Under the pieces are notes generated by a model. The model made no database searches. It saw nothing but the letters and a program-made list of their open reading frames with translations, and was not told where the DNA came from. Below, in pieces: positions 5,984 through 14,672 of a stretch of DNA of 20,808 bases. Position numbers and translations under genes: made by a program. Source of the DNA: a virus. Where the stretch lies: the IMG/VR virus record IMGVR_UViG_3300042469_001506, positions 1 through 20,808 of that record; one strand, given 5' to 3'. Numbering within the stretch: position 1 is the stretch's first letter; every line of letters begins with the position of its first letter.

Positions 5984-7983
5984 TGGCAGTATATACACTA
6001 GCAGCTACTGGGAACTGGAATGCCGCAGCTACTTGGGGAGGCGCTGGGTTTCCTATTGCAGGCGACACCGCTAATATCACAGGAGGATTTACTTTAACAG
6101 TTAATGTGGCATCTGCATGTGCAATAGTCGACTTTACAGGCTTCACCGGAACCTTAACAGTCAACAATACATTAACAGTCACAGGAAACATTACTTTCGT
6201 TAATGGATTTACCACTAACACAGCTTCAGGTACACCAATACTATCCAAGACAGTAGGCGGTACTTTAACTATGCCGGGTGCTGGATTTACATGGCCTTAT
6301 GCAATTAACTTTGCCGGCGGTGCAACATATACACTTGCCAGTGGAGACTTGATTGTTAATGGAACAGTAACTGTTGTTGGAGCCGGCAATGCTACAGTTA
6401 ATGGAGTGGGAATAAATCTCGATGTTAAAAGCGTAACAGCAACTGCTTCTTATTTGTTAGGCACAGTAAAAGTAAGATTTACACAAACTGGTGGTACTTG
6501 GGCCGGTTCAATCGCTACAACTGGTGGTTTGGAAATAGCAATATTTGCAACTGTTAATCCTGACTTAACGCTATCCGGCGCTAGATACGGTGGTGGAACA
6601 CTTACTTATACTAGTGGAAATATGGGTGTGCAGAATCTTATACTTATCGGAACTGTTACGTTTGTTAATATTAGCTCAATAACTTTTAATACATTAACTG
6701 TTGGTCAAGTTGGTAGTCTTACTATATTAACAGCAGATGGTGATATAAATTGTACAACTTTAACAACCGCTGGGGGATCTGCAGGATTTAATAACGCACA
6801 AATAAATTCATCCTCTACAAATTTTAATATTTATTGTGCTAACTTAAATTATATATGGGGATTACAGTCGGCTACTTATACTATTGTAATTAATGCAACA
6901 GGAGCAATAACACCTACCAACACAGATGGTAGAACCTTTTTAAGGTTAGCGCTAGTTATAAATACTACTGGAACAGTAACCGCGAATACTGCTGTCATTA
7001 GACTTTGGAGCACTGCGACAATTCCAGGATCCCTTACCTATATTCAGGGGAATATTACACAAACTTTTAATGGAGCAATATTAGCTTTCCTAGAACCGCC
7101 ATTTACATGTGACACAGGTAATATTGAGTGGTCTGGTGTAGCTATAGGTGTGACAGAACCATCCGTCGGTGATTTTACGCTATTAAGCAATCTACGAGTA
7201 AAGAATTTATCAATTGGAAATGGAGGGAATAGCGGCACATGTCGATTAAGAAACAACGGCGGAGATATTTATGTTTCAGAAAGTTTTGGACTCGGAAATA
7301 GTAACATTGGTGTAACTGTTACTGGTCCAGCAACGGGTACTACTGCAACAATTAATATGATAGGTAGTGGAATTATATCAAGTATTGGTAACATTAATAC
7401 CATATTTGGTTTTCCTGGATTGTTTGTGCCTTTAATAATTGATACTGGTGGTAAGTATATTATAAGATCAACCTCATTAGACACATTGTCAGTCCTTTAT
7501 GATAATGCCTTTATTAAGTCTGGTATATTTACTCTACTAAGAGGAAAAGTTGAAGTTGATGCTAATACTAAATTGATTGCCGGAGTTTTATCAACACCGA
7601 GTATCTTTACTAATATGCATCGTATACCTTTTAACACAGTCTATTTAGTACCAACTGTAGCACATACACTAAATGAGTTTTTTTGTGGAAAGCCTGGAAG
7701 ATATTGTAGAGTATTCTCTACAACTGCGGCTAACGTTACAATAAATTTCACAGATAGTTTTGAAAAATTTTCAAGATTTTGTTTGCCAACTAATATAACA
7801 ATTGCAAGACGAGGTCAAGTTAAATTACTTAACTCAAAGGGCAATCGAAATAATACTAACTTAGGATTTACTTATTTTGATGGAGCACAGCCGTATGGTG
7901 CACCACAAAATAATCCTATTGTTTATATTCCAAGCACATGTTTTGGTATAGGAGATAGCCCAGCCGATCCTAATTTTTTTTAA
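5983..7983 (+). CDS. Large beta-structured adhesin-like virion protein with N-terminal G8-like motif (666 aa)
   Basis: The N-terminus (residues about 1-75) contains NWNAAATWGGAGFPIAGDTA, then repeated TLTV/LTVTG strands. That is the W-x-tW-g-g-xxP-xxGD signature seen in G8-type and related beta-helix domains of surface and carbohydrate-associated proteins. Most of the remaining 590 residues are Gly/Thr/Asn/Ile-rich short strands, typical of a beta-solenoid. A more mixed C-terminal segment follows from about residue 560, with HTLNEFFCGKPGRYCRVFST and a Pro/Asn-rich end at NNPIVYIPSTCF. There is no signal peptide. It is translationally coupled to the preceding 80-aa gene and is the last gene of the late block, ending 3 nt before the convergent glycosyltransferase. 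Likely a large fibre or tailspike. No catalytic residues can be assigned by eye. Confidence 0.75.
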   Translation: MAVYTLAATGNWNAAATWGGAGFPIAGDTANITGGFTLTVNVASACAIVDFTGFTGTLTVNNTLTVTGNITFVNGFTTNTASGTPILSKTVGGTLTMPGAGFTWPYAINFAGGATYTLASGDLIVNGTVTVVGAGNATVNGVGINLDVKSVTATASYLLGTVKVRFTQTGGTWAGSIATTGGLEIAIFATVNPDLTLSGARYGGGTLTYTSGNMGVQNLILIGTVTFVNISSITFNTLTVGQVGSLTILTADGDINCTTLTTAGGSAGFNNAQINSSSTNFNIYCANLNYIWGLQSATYTIVINATGAITPTNTDGRTFLRLALVINTTGTVTANTAVIRLWSTATIPGSLTYIQGNITQTFNGAILAFLEPPFTCDTGNIEWSGVAIGVTEPSVGDFTLLSNLRVKNLSIGNGGNSGTCRLRNNGGDIYVSESFGLGNSNIGVTVTGPATGTTATINMIGSGIISSIGNINTIFGFPGLFVPLIIDTGGKYIIRSTSLDTLSVLYDNAFIKSGIFTLLRGKVEVDANTKLIAGVLSTPSIFTNMHRIPFNTVYLVPTVAHTLNEFFCGKPGRYCRVFSTTAANVTINFTDSFEKFSRFCLPTNITIARRGQVKLLNSKGNRNNTNLGFTYFDGAQPYGAPQNNPIVYIPSTCFGIGDSPADPNFF

Positions 7984-7986
7984 GGC

Positions 7987-9237
7987 TTACATAAAACGAT
8001 TTTCTCCAGGAAGAACACGATCTTCCTTTATTGCACGTAACCAGGCCCTAGTGCAAGGCACATTATTATCCTGCATCCACTTACTATAACACTGAGTCTC
8101 CAGTAGTCTGGCTTGAAACTTTATAGAATCGTTATAGATGAACTGTGCTTGCTCCTTTCTAGTGTAGTAAAAGAAGCTATTCTCATTCCAATAACTCACG
8201 TGAGTAGGATCCTGGAAGGCTCCACGACCGTCGGTTGACGGTACTTCAATAAATGCCCAAGCTCCGTGTGCCAAAACACGGTGTAGCTCGCACATAGTGA
8301 AGTGTTTATTGGATAGGTGCTCTATCACATGTGAGGCATTGACAACTCCAACTGAATTATCTTCAAAGGGCCATCTCTGGTTGAGGTCGGCCTGGATCGA
8401 ACCGTTACGTACGTCAACTGTTTCGTAACCAGGCTTGCCAAATAATCCTCCGCCTAGGTCAAGCTTAAGTAGACCTCGTAAATCGGCCTCACGTTCGGCA
8501 AGAGGCTGTTGCCACTTAAGAAAAAGCTCGTGAGTGCCCTGTTGTATTGCGGCATTGCGTTGCAGCCAAGTATTTTCTCCATGAATACGATAAAGATAAA
8601 GAGTCTTTTTAATTTGCTTGAACTTGGACACCATGTAAGTGCGAATCATTAGTTCCTGATCGTCTAAAATTGAGAGAGAAGCATCGTGTCCTCCTAGTTT
8701 GGCATATACATCGCGTCGCCATGCACGAATATGATCAGGCGCATAAAAAATCAAAGAAAGAGCACCAGAGTCAGCCTCAAATGAGTTCATCGATATGTAA
8801 TTGCGATCGGCCCACTTAAAGTAACGATGGGTCCAGCCATAATATGAACCATATGGGGTAAATGTATCTGTTAGTTTTGCATTATCACTATAAACAAAAC
8901 CTGTATCTGGATCCTCAGCAAAGGCTGCGGCAACTTCAACTAAACAGTCAGGTGTAAGCAAGTCATCGTGATCAACTTCAAGTAGAGCCTCTCCAACACC
9001 AAGGTGAAATGCTCTATTTTTAAGATAGCCGACATTTTTGCTTTGCTCTCCAGGAATATCTGCATGAATTTTGACTCTAGCGTCTTCTAGAAGAACGCCA
9101 GGTAATTGGGCTGGAGTAAGCCCACCGTTGAGGTAGAGAATCCACTCCCAATCAGAATAGGTTTGGGCCAAGATAGAATCGTAAAGTTCTAAAAGATACT
9201 TTGGAGTGTGGGTTGGTGTAATAATGCTTAATTTCAT
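7987..9237 (-). CDS. Glycosyltransferase family 2 - SAM methyltransferase fusion (416 aa)
   Basis: Residues about 1-230 are a GT-A glycosyltransferase: MKLSIITPTHTPKYLLELYDSI at the start, the metal- and sugar-nucleotide-binding DHD in LLEVDHDDLLTPDC (87-97), and LSILDDQELMIRTY at about 188-201 as the acceptor region. Residues about 255-416 look like a class I methyltransferase, with motif I KLDLGGG (258-264), an acidic second strand VDVRN, and SHVIEHL (302-308). It ends in a DPTHVSYWNENSFFYYT segment typical of Methyltransf_11-like enzymes beside sugar genes. Parts of the gene are near 50% G+C by eye, higher than its neighbours, which hints at transfer. It is last in the minus-strand unit, 3 nt after gp46. 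Possible targets are host surface glycan, phage DNA or virion proteins; the sequence does not decide. Confidence 0.82.
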   Translation of the reverse strand: MKLSIITPTHTPKYLLELYDSILAQTYSDWEWILYLNGGLTPAQLPGVLLEDARVKIHADIPGEQSKNVGYLKNRAFHLGVGEALLEVDHDDLLTPDCLVEVAAAFAEDPDTGFVYSDNAKLTDTFTPYGSYYGWTHRYFKWADRNYISMNSFEADSGALSLIFYAPDHIRAWRRDVYAKLGGHDASLSILDDQELMIRTYMVSKFKQIKKTLYLYRIHGENTWLQRNAAIQQGTHELFLKWQQPLAEREADLRGLLKLDLGGGLFGKPGYETVDVRNGSIQADLNQRWPFEDNSVGVVNASHVIEHLSNKHFTMCELHRVLAHGAWAFIEVPSTDGRGAFQDPTHVSYWNENSFFYYTRKEQAQFIYNDSIKFQARLLETQCYSKWMQDNNVPCTRAWLRAIKEDRVLPGENRFM

Positions 9238-9240
9238 AGT

Positions 9241-10911
9241 TTAGCCTACTTTTGTTATTTTCATCTCAGAAAAATGATCCTGAGTTTGTACGAGTATACG
9301 ATAATTAAAAAATTCTTCAGGTAGAGACTCGTGAGAGACCACGAAGATAGTTAGCCTGTATTTTTCTGCGTATTCTTTGAGTATTTCAATTGCCTTGTAC
9401 ACATTGTTTTTGTCGAGCGAACTAAAGATCTCGTCCAAAAATAGAACGTTCATCTGGCTGTGCTTCATCTTGATAATTTCAATAAAGGCTAAGAGCACGA
9501 TGAGGTTCATCTTTTTACGTTGGCCGCTAGAAAGGCTCTCAGGTGAGACCTCCATGCCAAGGTAGGAGATAATTGGATTAAAATCACTGTCAAATTCAAA
9601 CTGAAACTTAAACTCAAGGCGTTCAGAGATATTTTGAATTCTGGAATTGAGCGTGGGAATGATCTTATCGATCAGGGTTTTCTTGATACCCGAGTCAGAC
9701 AAGAGGTCGTCTAGTGTACTAAATAGATTTAGAGTAGTGGACCTTTCCTCTAATGTTAGAGACTCAGTTTCTATTTCCGTCTGAATAGATTCAATGATGG
9801 ACTGAATTGCCTGTTCGCCGTCTGAATCTATTTCTTTGGAAAGCTTTTCTAAGTCGCCTTCTAATTGTTTAAGATCAGCCGTGACCTTGAAAAAGTCTGA
9901 TTTTACGGTATTTTGCTCCTCTACTATCTCGTTGGCTTTTGCACTAAGTGCAGTGAAAGTCTCGCGTAGTGCTGGAATAGACTCCTCTAGGGCTTTTTTC
10001 TTTAGGGCAATTGCCTCCTTTGTCTTGGTGGAAGCCTCTGACGTAAGGTCGTTTAGACAGTGTGGACAACGATTTTTTTGATAGAGCTCTAACTTTTCAG
10101 CCAGATCGACAAGTTTATTTTTAGAAGTGGTGATCTCATCTCGAGCAGAATTAACTGACTTTTGAGCAGCATCGACTTCTCCTTTAAAAGAAGAGTATTT
10201 TGTGCGGATCGTTTCTAACTCCTGTTGCGTGGCCAGGATCTTTGACTTTACCTCTCCTGAATGGGAATCTTTCTTCTCAGAGAGCTTGATTCGTAATTTG
10301 GAAAGCTGATCGGCCGACGACGCTAGCGTTGACTTATTTCGATCAATTTTAGAATTGAGCAAATCAATCTCTTTTTTGCCATGTTTTAGATCTTCCTTTA
10401 CGACGGCACGCATGTCAGTCAGGATATCAATACCAAAGATACGGTCGACGATCTTACGCTTGTCAGCCTGGCTCAGGTTGATAAATGATTTAAAATCATC
10501 AAAGGAAAGACTGATTGTATTACAAAAAACAGAAAAAGGGATCTTTGTTAGTTCGTCTTCGATAAATTCGTCTACTTTTCTCTTGTCAGGTAAGTTGAAG
10601 TGTGCTCCATTTATTTTGATGTCACTAAAGTTCGGTTCAATACCCCTAGTAAGCTCAACCGTCTCGCCAGAGTTAGTAAGAAACTTGATGCTGGTCATTG
10701 CATTCTTGTTGATCCAATTGGGGATATCTTTCATTTTACGAATAGCCGAACGTCCATAGATCGAGACAGTCAGTGCCTCTTTGATTGAGGATTTTCCCGA
10801 GCCGTTTTCTCCTTCCACAAGGATAAGCTGTGGCTCATCCGTGAAGGTGAACGTTTGTAGTAGGTTACCGTAGGAAAGGATATTTTTGTAGGAAAGTTCT
10901 AATAATTTCAT
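9241..10911 (-). CDS. 46: Recombination endonuclease subunit gp46 (SbcC/Rad50-like, 556 aa)
   Basis: This is the ATPase subunit of the T4-type gp46/gp47 complex, the phage Rad50/Mre11, which resects DNA ends for recombination-dependent replication. Walker A GENGSGKSS is at 34-42. Long charged coiled-coil arms flank a zinc hook RCPHC (Cys282, Cys285). The ABC signature SSGQRKK is at 461-467, Walker B NVLFLDE at 488-494, the D-loop SSLD at 497-500, and the switch His in VVSHES at about 527. The length is close to T4 gp46. The start ATG overlaps the gp47 stop by 4 nt (ATGA), so the two subunits are coupled. All key motifs are intact. Confidence 0.96.
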   Translation of the reverse strand: MKLLELSYKNILSYGNLLQTFTFTDEPQLILVEGENGSGKSSIKEALTVSIYGRSAIRKMKDIPNWINKNAMTSIKFLTNSGETVELTRGIEPNFSDIKINGAHFNLPDKRKVDEFIEDELTKIPFSVFCNTISLSFDDFKSFINLSQADKRKIVDRIFGIDILTDMRAVVKEDLKHGKKEIDLLNSKIDRNKSTLASSADQLSKLRIKLSEKKDSHSGEVKSKILATQQELETIRTKYSSFKGEVDAAQKSVNSARDEITTSKNKLVDLAEKLELYQKNRCPHCLNDLTSEASTKTKEAIALKKKALEESIPALRETFTALSAKANEIVEEQNTVKSDFFKVTADLKQLEGDLEKLSKEIDSDGEQAIQSIIESIQTEIETESLTLEERSTTLNLFSTLDDLLSDSGIKKTLIDKIIPTLNSRIQNISERLEFKFQFEFDSDFNPIISYLGMEVSPESLSSGQRKKMNLIVLLAFIEIIKMKHSQMNVLFLDEIFSSLDKNNVYKAIEILKEYAEKYRLTIFVVSHESLPEEFFNYRILVQTQDHFSEMKITKVG

Positions 10912-12017
10912 TGCTCGTAGCTCTTGTTGTTACGTAAACTGTCGTATATTTGTTTAAATTGATTGGTAATTTCTCCTGAAAAATCCGGAGAATAGTTTAG
11001 GGACTTTAATTTCTCTTCTAGTACAGTAAAGATATTATATTCATAGTTTGAGTCGATTTCAACTTCACTACGGCTTTTTGTCTGTTCCGTTGAATAGGAA
11101 AAGAACTCGAGTCGGCGGTGTCCGTACTCTTTAATAATTTCAGTAAATCTAGTGAGTGGAAACCTGGAAGAAAACTCGGATTCAATTAGCACATCGATAA
11201 AGTTGTTGGCAAAGATGGCCTTTAATTGGGCTGCGTTTAGATTCAAGAGATCAAAAATATCGAATTTTAGGTGTTTTGGTGAAAAGTCGTTTGGCACAAA
11301 CTTTTCTACAAAGTCCTTGCCGGTCGTGTCCACCACATAAAATCCTTTTTGATTACCGCGATCTCCACGGTCCATCTCGTATGGAGTACCAACATAGACT
11401 ATTTTTCCTTTTTGTTGGCGAATGTGGATATGTCCAGAATAGACTCGCTTATAATTATCGATGTCTGTTGCAGTAAGTCCATGTTCGAGCTTGGTGGCAG
11501 AGTTAAGGCTAAATCCAGTAAAATCAGCATGGCAAAAGAGATAATCTGCCCTGTGCTTTTTTACGTGAGCCAGTAGGTCTTCTGATTTTTCACACCATGG
11601 CAGGATAAGAACGCGGTGCTCATTGATCTTGATTGGGGTCGGTGTTTCAAAGATATGAAAGTTTGGAAACATGCGATCGTATCCCTTGAGTGAGTGCACA
11701 TCGGTTCGATCTTTGTAATAACAGTCATGGTTACCAACAAAGAAATAGACTCCTCGACGAAACTTTACGCATAATTTCTCAGCCACACGGTGAGAGACTT
11801 CCTGGATACGAACGTTGGTCGATTCTCGAACGTGGTTCCAATCACCGACTTGCAGGAGAATATCCCGATCGGGGTCAAAACCTTCCGCGTCTACCTGTTT
11901 TAAGAAGTGATCTAGTAGAAATTCTGTCTGGATATCTGACCACTCTACTGAGTTATTCCTGATGCCGAGGTGAAGATCACCCAACATAAATATTTTTCTA
12001 ATGTTACTTAGATTCAT
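10908..12017 (-). CDS. 47: Recombination endonuclease subunit gp47 (SbcD/Mre11-like, 369 aa)
   Basis: This is the metallophosphoesterase nuclease partner of gp46. All metal-binding motifs are present: GDLHLG (13-18), GDWNH (58-62, the GDxxH form seen in Mre11), GNHD (95-98), CHADF (His163) and GHIH (195-198). The C-terminal third lacks recognisable motifs and would hold the region that contacts gp46. The length is in the usual range for T4-like gp47. Its start overlaps the stop of the upstream 76-aa gene by 4 nt, and its stop overlaps the gp46 start by 4 nt. Confidence 0.96.
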   Translation of the reverse strand: MNLSNIRKIFMLGDLHLGIRNNSVEWSDIQTEFLLDHFLKQVDAEGFDPDRDILLQVGDWNHVRESTNVRIQEVSHRVAEKLCVKFRRGVYFFVGNHDCYYKDRTDVHSLKGYDRMFPNFHIFETPTPIKINEHRVLILPWCEKSEDLLAHVKKHRADYLFCHADFTGFSLNSATKLEHGLTATDIDNYKRVYSGHIHIRQQKGKIVYVGTPYEMDRGDRGNQKGFYVVDTTGKDFVEKFVPNDFSPKHLKFDIFDLLNLNAAQLKAIFANNFIDVLIESEFSSRFPLTRFTEIIKEYGHRRLEFFSYSTEQTKSRSEVEIDSNYEYNIFTVLEEKLKSLNYSPDFSGEITNQFKQIYDSLRNNKSYEQ

Positions 12018-12244
12018 CCTTGTGGAGCTAAAAAGTCGATATCGATTGTATTGATTATTCTTTCGAGCTTATTGATAAAGGTCGAAAACGTGGCATAGCT
12101 GCCAAAGGTATACGTAGTCGGAAGAACTGAATTTGCATCCCAAAAAGTAAGAGTGAAGGCAACAGCATCGGCTTCTATCTTATAGAGCTGATCTAGGTTG
12201 ATATAATCGGGCGTACCGACATCCGTAATTTTAATCCAGGCCAT
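12014..12244 (-). CDS. Small unknown protein between gp47 and the helicase group (76 aa)
   Basis: The 76-residue protein reads as four or five short beta strands and a helix (MAWIKITDVGTPDYINLDQL, then FTLTFWDANS, then FSTFINKLERIIN). It looks like a small single-domain beta protein with no cysteines or catalytic motif. It is coupled on both sides: its start overlaps the upstream stop by 1 nt (TAATG), and its end overlaps the gp47 start by 4 nt. Tight coupling to gp47 suggests co-expression with the recombination nuclease. Function unknown. Confidence 0.65.
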   Translation of the reverse strand: MAWIKITDVGTPDYINLDQLYKIEADAVAFTLTFWDANSVLPTTYTFGSYATFSTFINKLERIINTIDIDFLAPQG

Positions 12245-12846
12245 TAGTGTATCTTTTTTTTGTGTATTTTTCCATCTAAGAAATTGTACTTCTTGTTTAA
12301 TTCGATAAGTAGTAGTTCCTGAATATCAGTCTCTAACATATCGAATAGTTTCTTATACTCAAGTGATGAGAGCGCAGATATTGCCTCTAAGATATAAATT
12401 GGACTATAAAAAACTATCTCGTTTACTGGTAAATCTAGTGAAGAATTTATCCGGTTAAAGATAAAATTGACCTCATCCTTTGAGAGTTTAATTTTACCTG
12501 GAGCAGATTCTCTAGCTGAGTTTTTAAGTATCTCAGAGATAAGTGGGTCAATTTGTATAAAACTGAAAATATTATCTAAGATAAATTTTGTTTCAAGCAT
12601 CTCCTCATACTCATATATGTCTCGAAGGTACGAATCTGAGTAATCTCCAGAAACACTAATTCCTCCAGTCATGCGATATTCTTCTGCCTCGGGCAAGCCC
12701 TCTCCAGTATTATAACGATTGTTAAAGATTTTATCTTCTCGAACTATTGGAGGCAGCTCTTCAGCGGAGCAATCCTCCTCTTCTTCGATAATATCCTCCA
12801 CATAATCGTTGTCGTGTTCTTCAAATTCTTCTTCACCTATTGTCAT
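12244..12846 (-). CDS. Acidic unknown protein downstream of the helicase gene (200 aa)
   Basis: The first 40 residues are strongly acidic (EEEFEEHDND, EDIIEEEEDC). A mixed middle follows, and from about residue 80 the protein looks helical (LETKFILDNIFSFIQIDPLI, ISALSSLEYKKLFDMLETDI), ending in the basic tail DGKIHKKKIH. It lies 15 nt after the gp41 helicase gene and is coupled to the next gene by TAATG. The acidic head with a helical body would suit a protein that binds a replication factor or mimics nucleic acid. A helicase loader is one possibility by position, since no gp59-like gene is seen, but I find no sequence match to gp59. Function unknown. Confidence 0.65.
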   Translation of the reverse strand: MTIGEEEFEEHDNDYVEDIIEEEEDCSAEELPPIVREDKIFNNRYNTGEGLPEAEEYRMTGGISVSGDYSDSYLRDIYEYEEMLETKFILDNIFSFIQIDPLISEILKNSARESAPGKIKLSKDEVNFIFNRINSSLDLPVNEIVFYSPIYILEAISALSSLEYKKLFDMLETDIQELLLIELNKKYNFLDGKIHKKKIH

Positions 12847-12861
12847 TTATCATAGATTATT

Positions 12862-14340
12862 TTATATTGAGTTGAATAGTGCATCATAATCTTCTTCACT
12901 AATAACTGTTGATTTTTCAGGTTTTGCCGAGATTTCAGAGTACTCTGTCCTAAGCTCGTCCTGCATTTTGTTTACCTCTGCATCATCACTATAAAACTCG
13001 CTATTTTGGCCGACCTCTTCAGTTAATCTAAAGTAGTCTTTAACCATTGCATAGAACTTATAGCTTTCTTCATAACCATTATCTCGATTTGCGATTATTT
13101 TAATCTTCATTCTGCTCTCAAGAGGACTTCGCATTATACCAAAGAGAGAGTCGACCGTGTGGATCAAACCAAAGGATTCGGCAACTGAGTCCATGCCCAA
13201 GTCAAAATTATCAATAGCTTCACGCTTGACTTGAGTAGCACTAATAATGCACCATTCATTTCGCATTGCGACGCCGCGAAGCTCTTCTGAAATACACTTT
13301 ATTTTTTCATAAAGTCCGCTCTGATCTTTGATTGGGCGTAACAAATTCAAATAATCAACTACTATCACCTTGAACTTACGATTCATTTTGCTCTCAAGAC
13401 GTAGAAAATAATTTTCAATGTCAATTGCTGTTGCACTGCCTGTAGGAAAATCTTTAATGACGAGTTCACCGCATGTTTTTGATTTTTCCTTAAGTTCGGC
13501 AATTTTGGTCATGATGATTTGAGTCGCGTGAGCATCAGTTATCCCAGAGTAGACGTCGGATGGAATATTTAAGATGTTTGAACCAATACGCTTCATGTAT
13601 TGTCTCTCTGGCAACTCAACGGTCACTAGACCAGTTACATTGCCGATAAGAAAAGATCTAGCTGCAATATTTCCAAGAACCATTGATTTTCCAACTTTCG
13701 GTCTGCCTTGAAAAACAACTAGTGATTTTGGATTCCATCCTCCACCCAGACACTTATCGAAAAAAGAAAAACCAGTAGGGCTACCGTTTTTTGGGAGCTG
13801 GATATGTGATTCAGGATTGAAAAAATTAAGACCGGTGTCTCCACTAGAAAAATTAACGGCAAGCTTGCTGCTAATATCGTTACGAACCTTTTCAGAAATC
13901 TTATCGATGTTTTCAGGATCAATTGAAGTCGTCTTTAAGTATGTGAGAAGATCAAATACAGTAAGATTAAGGTTTCTGAGAAGAATGAAAGACCGTACAT
14001 ATTTGTAGAGATAGTCATAATTGTATTCTCGCAAGTTGAAAGCATAGAGATCATCGAATTCTTCATCGTCGACTGAGGTATTTGTAAGTTCAAGATAACT
14101 TTTTAATTCTTTACGGTTGGGCACTTTTCCATATTCTCTAAAAAACTTTAGAGCAATCTTATAAGATTCTTGGCGAGAGTCTTCATTAAAATAACTAGCT
14201 TTTATCATCACCATGAGTTCTTCGCGTCTTAAAGAGTCATGACTTTTAGGCTTGAGTTCATTATTGTCGTTGTCCTCATTTAGAACAAAGTTCCAAACCA
14301 TTTTTTCTAAAGAGTCAATATTTTCTGTAAAGTCAATCAT
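12862..14340 (-). CDS. 41: Replicative DNA helicase gp41 (DnaB-like, 492 aa)
   Basis: This is a hexameric 5'-3' helicase that unwinds the fork and works with primase. The N-terminal ~165 residues are helical and would be the collar and linker. The RecA-like motor follows: PTGFSFFDKCLGGGW (188-202) is the usual DnaB/KaiC entry, Walker A GRPKVGKS is at 212-219, ELPERQYMKR at 242-251 corresponds to helicase motif H1a, Walker B VIVVDYLNLL is at 325-334, and SATQVKRE (367-374) is the motif H3 region. The C-terminal ~40 residues are acidic. The length is close to T4 gp41 (about 475). The start overlaps the 111-aa gene upstream by 4 nt. Confidence is high. Confidence 0.95.
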   Translation of the reverse strand: MIDFTENIDSLEKMVWNFVLNEDNDNNELKPKSHDSLRREELMVMIKASYFNEDSRQESYKIALKFFREYGKVPNRKELKSYLELTNTSVDDEEFDDLYAFNLREYNYDYLYKYVRSFILLRNLNLTVFDLLTYLKTTSIDPENIDKISEKVRNDISSKLAVNFSSGDTGLNFFNPESHIQLPKNGSPTGFSFFDKCLGGGWNPKSLVVFQGRPKVGKSMVLGNIAARSFLIGNVTGLVTVELPERQYMKRIGSNILNIPSDVYSGITDAHATQIIMTKIAELKEKSKTCGELVIKDFPTGSATAIDIENYFLRLESKMNRKFKVIVVDYLNLLRPIKDQSGLYEKIKCISEELRGVAMRNEWCIISATQVKREAIDNFDLGMDSVAESFGLIHTVDSLFGIMRSPLESRMKIKIIANRDNGYEESYKFYAMVKDYFRLTEEVGQNSEFYSDDAEVNKMQDELRTEYSEISAKPEKSTVISEEDYDALFNSI

Positions 14341-14672
14341 TCTAGTGTGTAGAAGTTAGTTAGTGCCTTTTGGGTTATTTTCATCTGCTCTCCTTCCACA
14401 AGTATGTATTCTTGTGCAATAAGAGTCTTTATTTTTTTAACTAGGATTTGCTTAAAGGTTTCATCCTTTAGTCTATCTCCAAAAACATATTTTAAAGAGT
14501 TAGAGGTAAATTTAAAACTATCTAACGAAGCGGCTTTTCCCTTGGCCTGAATTACCTTATTTAGATATTGTAGAATATCAAACAGGGAAGAAAGCTCGTC
14601 GTGCAGCCTATCTTCATTATGAACTAAGAGATAGTACTTGATTGGTAGATCAGAGCGAAGCTTCAGAATCAT
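14337..14672 (-). CDS. Small winged-helix-like protein between uvsX and gene 41 (111 aa)
   Basis: The protein is mostly helical. Its C-terminal half (KQILVKKIKTLIAQEYILVE, then GEQMKITQKALTNFY) reads like the helix-turn-helix plus wing of a winged-helix domain. It overlaps the end of uvsX by 23 nt, the largest overlap in this block, and ends 4 nt inside the helicase start. In T4 the order is uvsX, gene 40, gene 41, and gp40 is of similar size, so this is the positional counterpart of gene 40. I cannot confirm homology by eye. A DNA-binding accessory role in replication is equally possible. Confidence 0.65.
   Translation of the reverse strand: MILKLRSDLPIKYYLLVHNEDRLHDELSSLFDILQYLNKVIQAKGKAASLDSFKFTSNSLKYVFGDRLKDETFKQILVKKIKTLIAQEYILVEGEQMKITQKALTNFYTLE

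Noticed and set aside
9377-11962. Plus-strand open frames opposite gp46 and gp47
   Set aside because: The minus-strand genes carry complete nuclease and ATPase motif sets. The opposite frames show no motifs and overlap one another.
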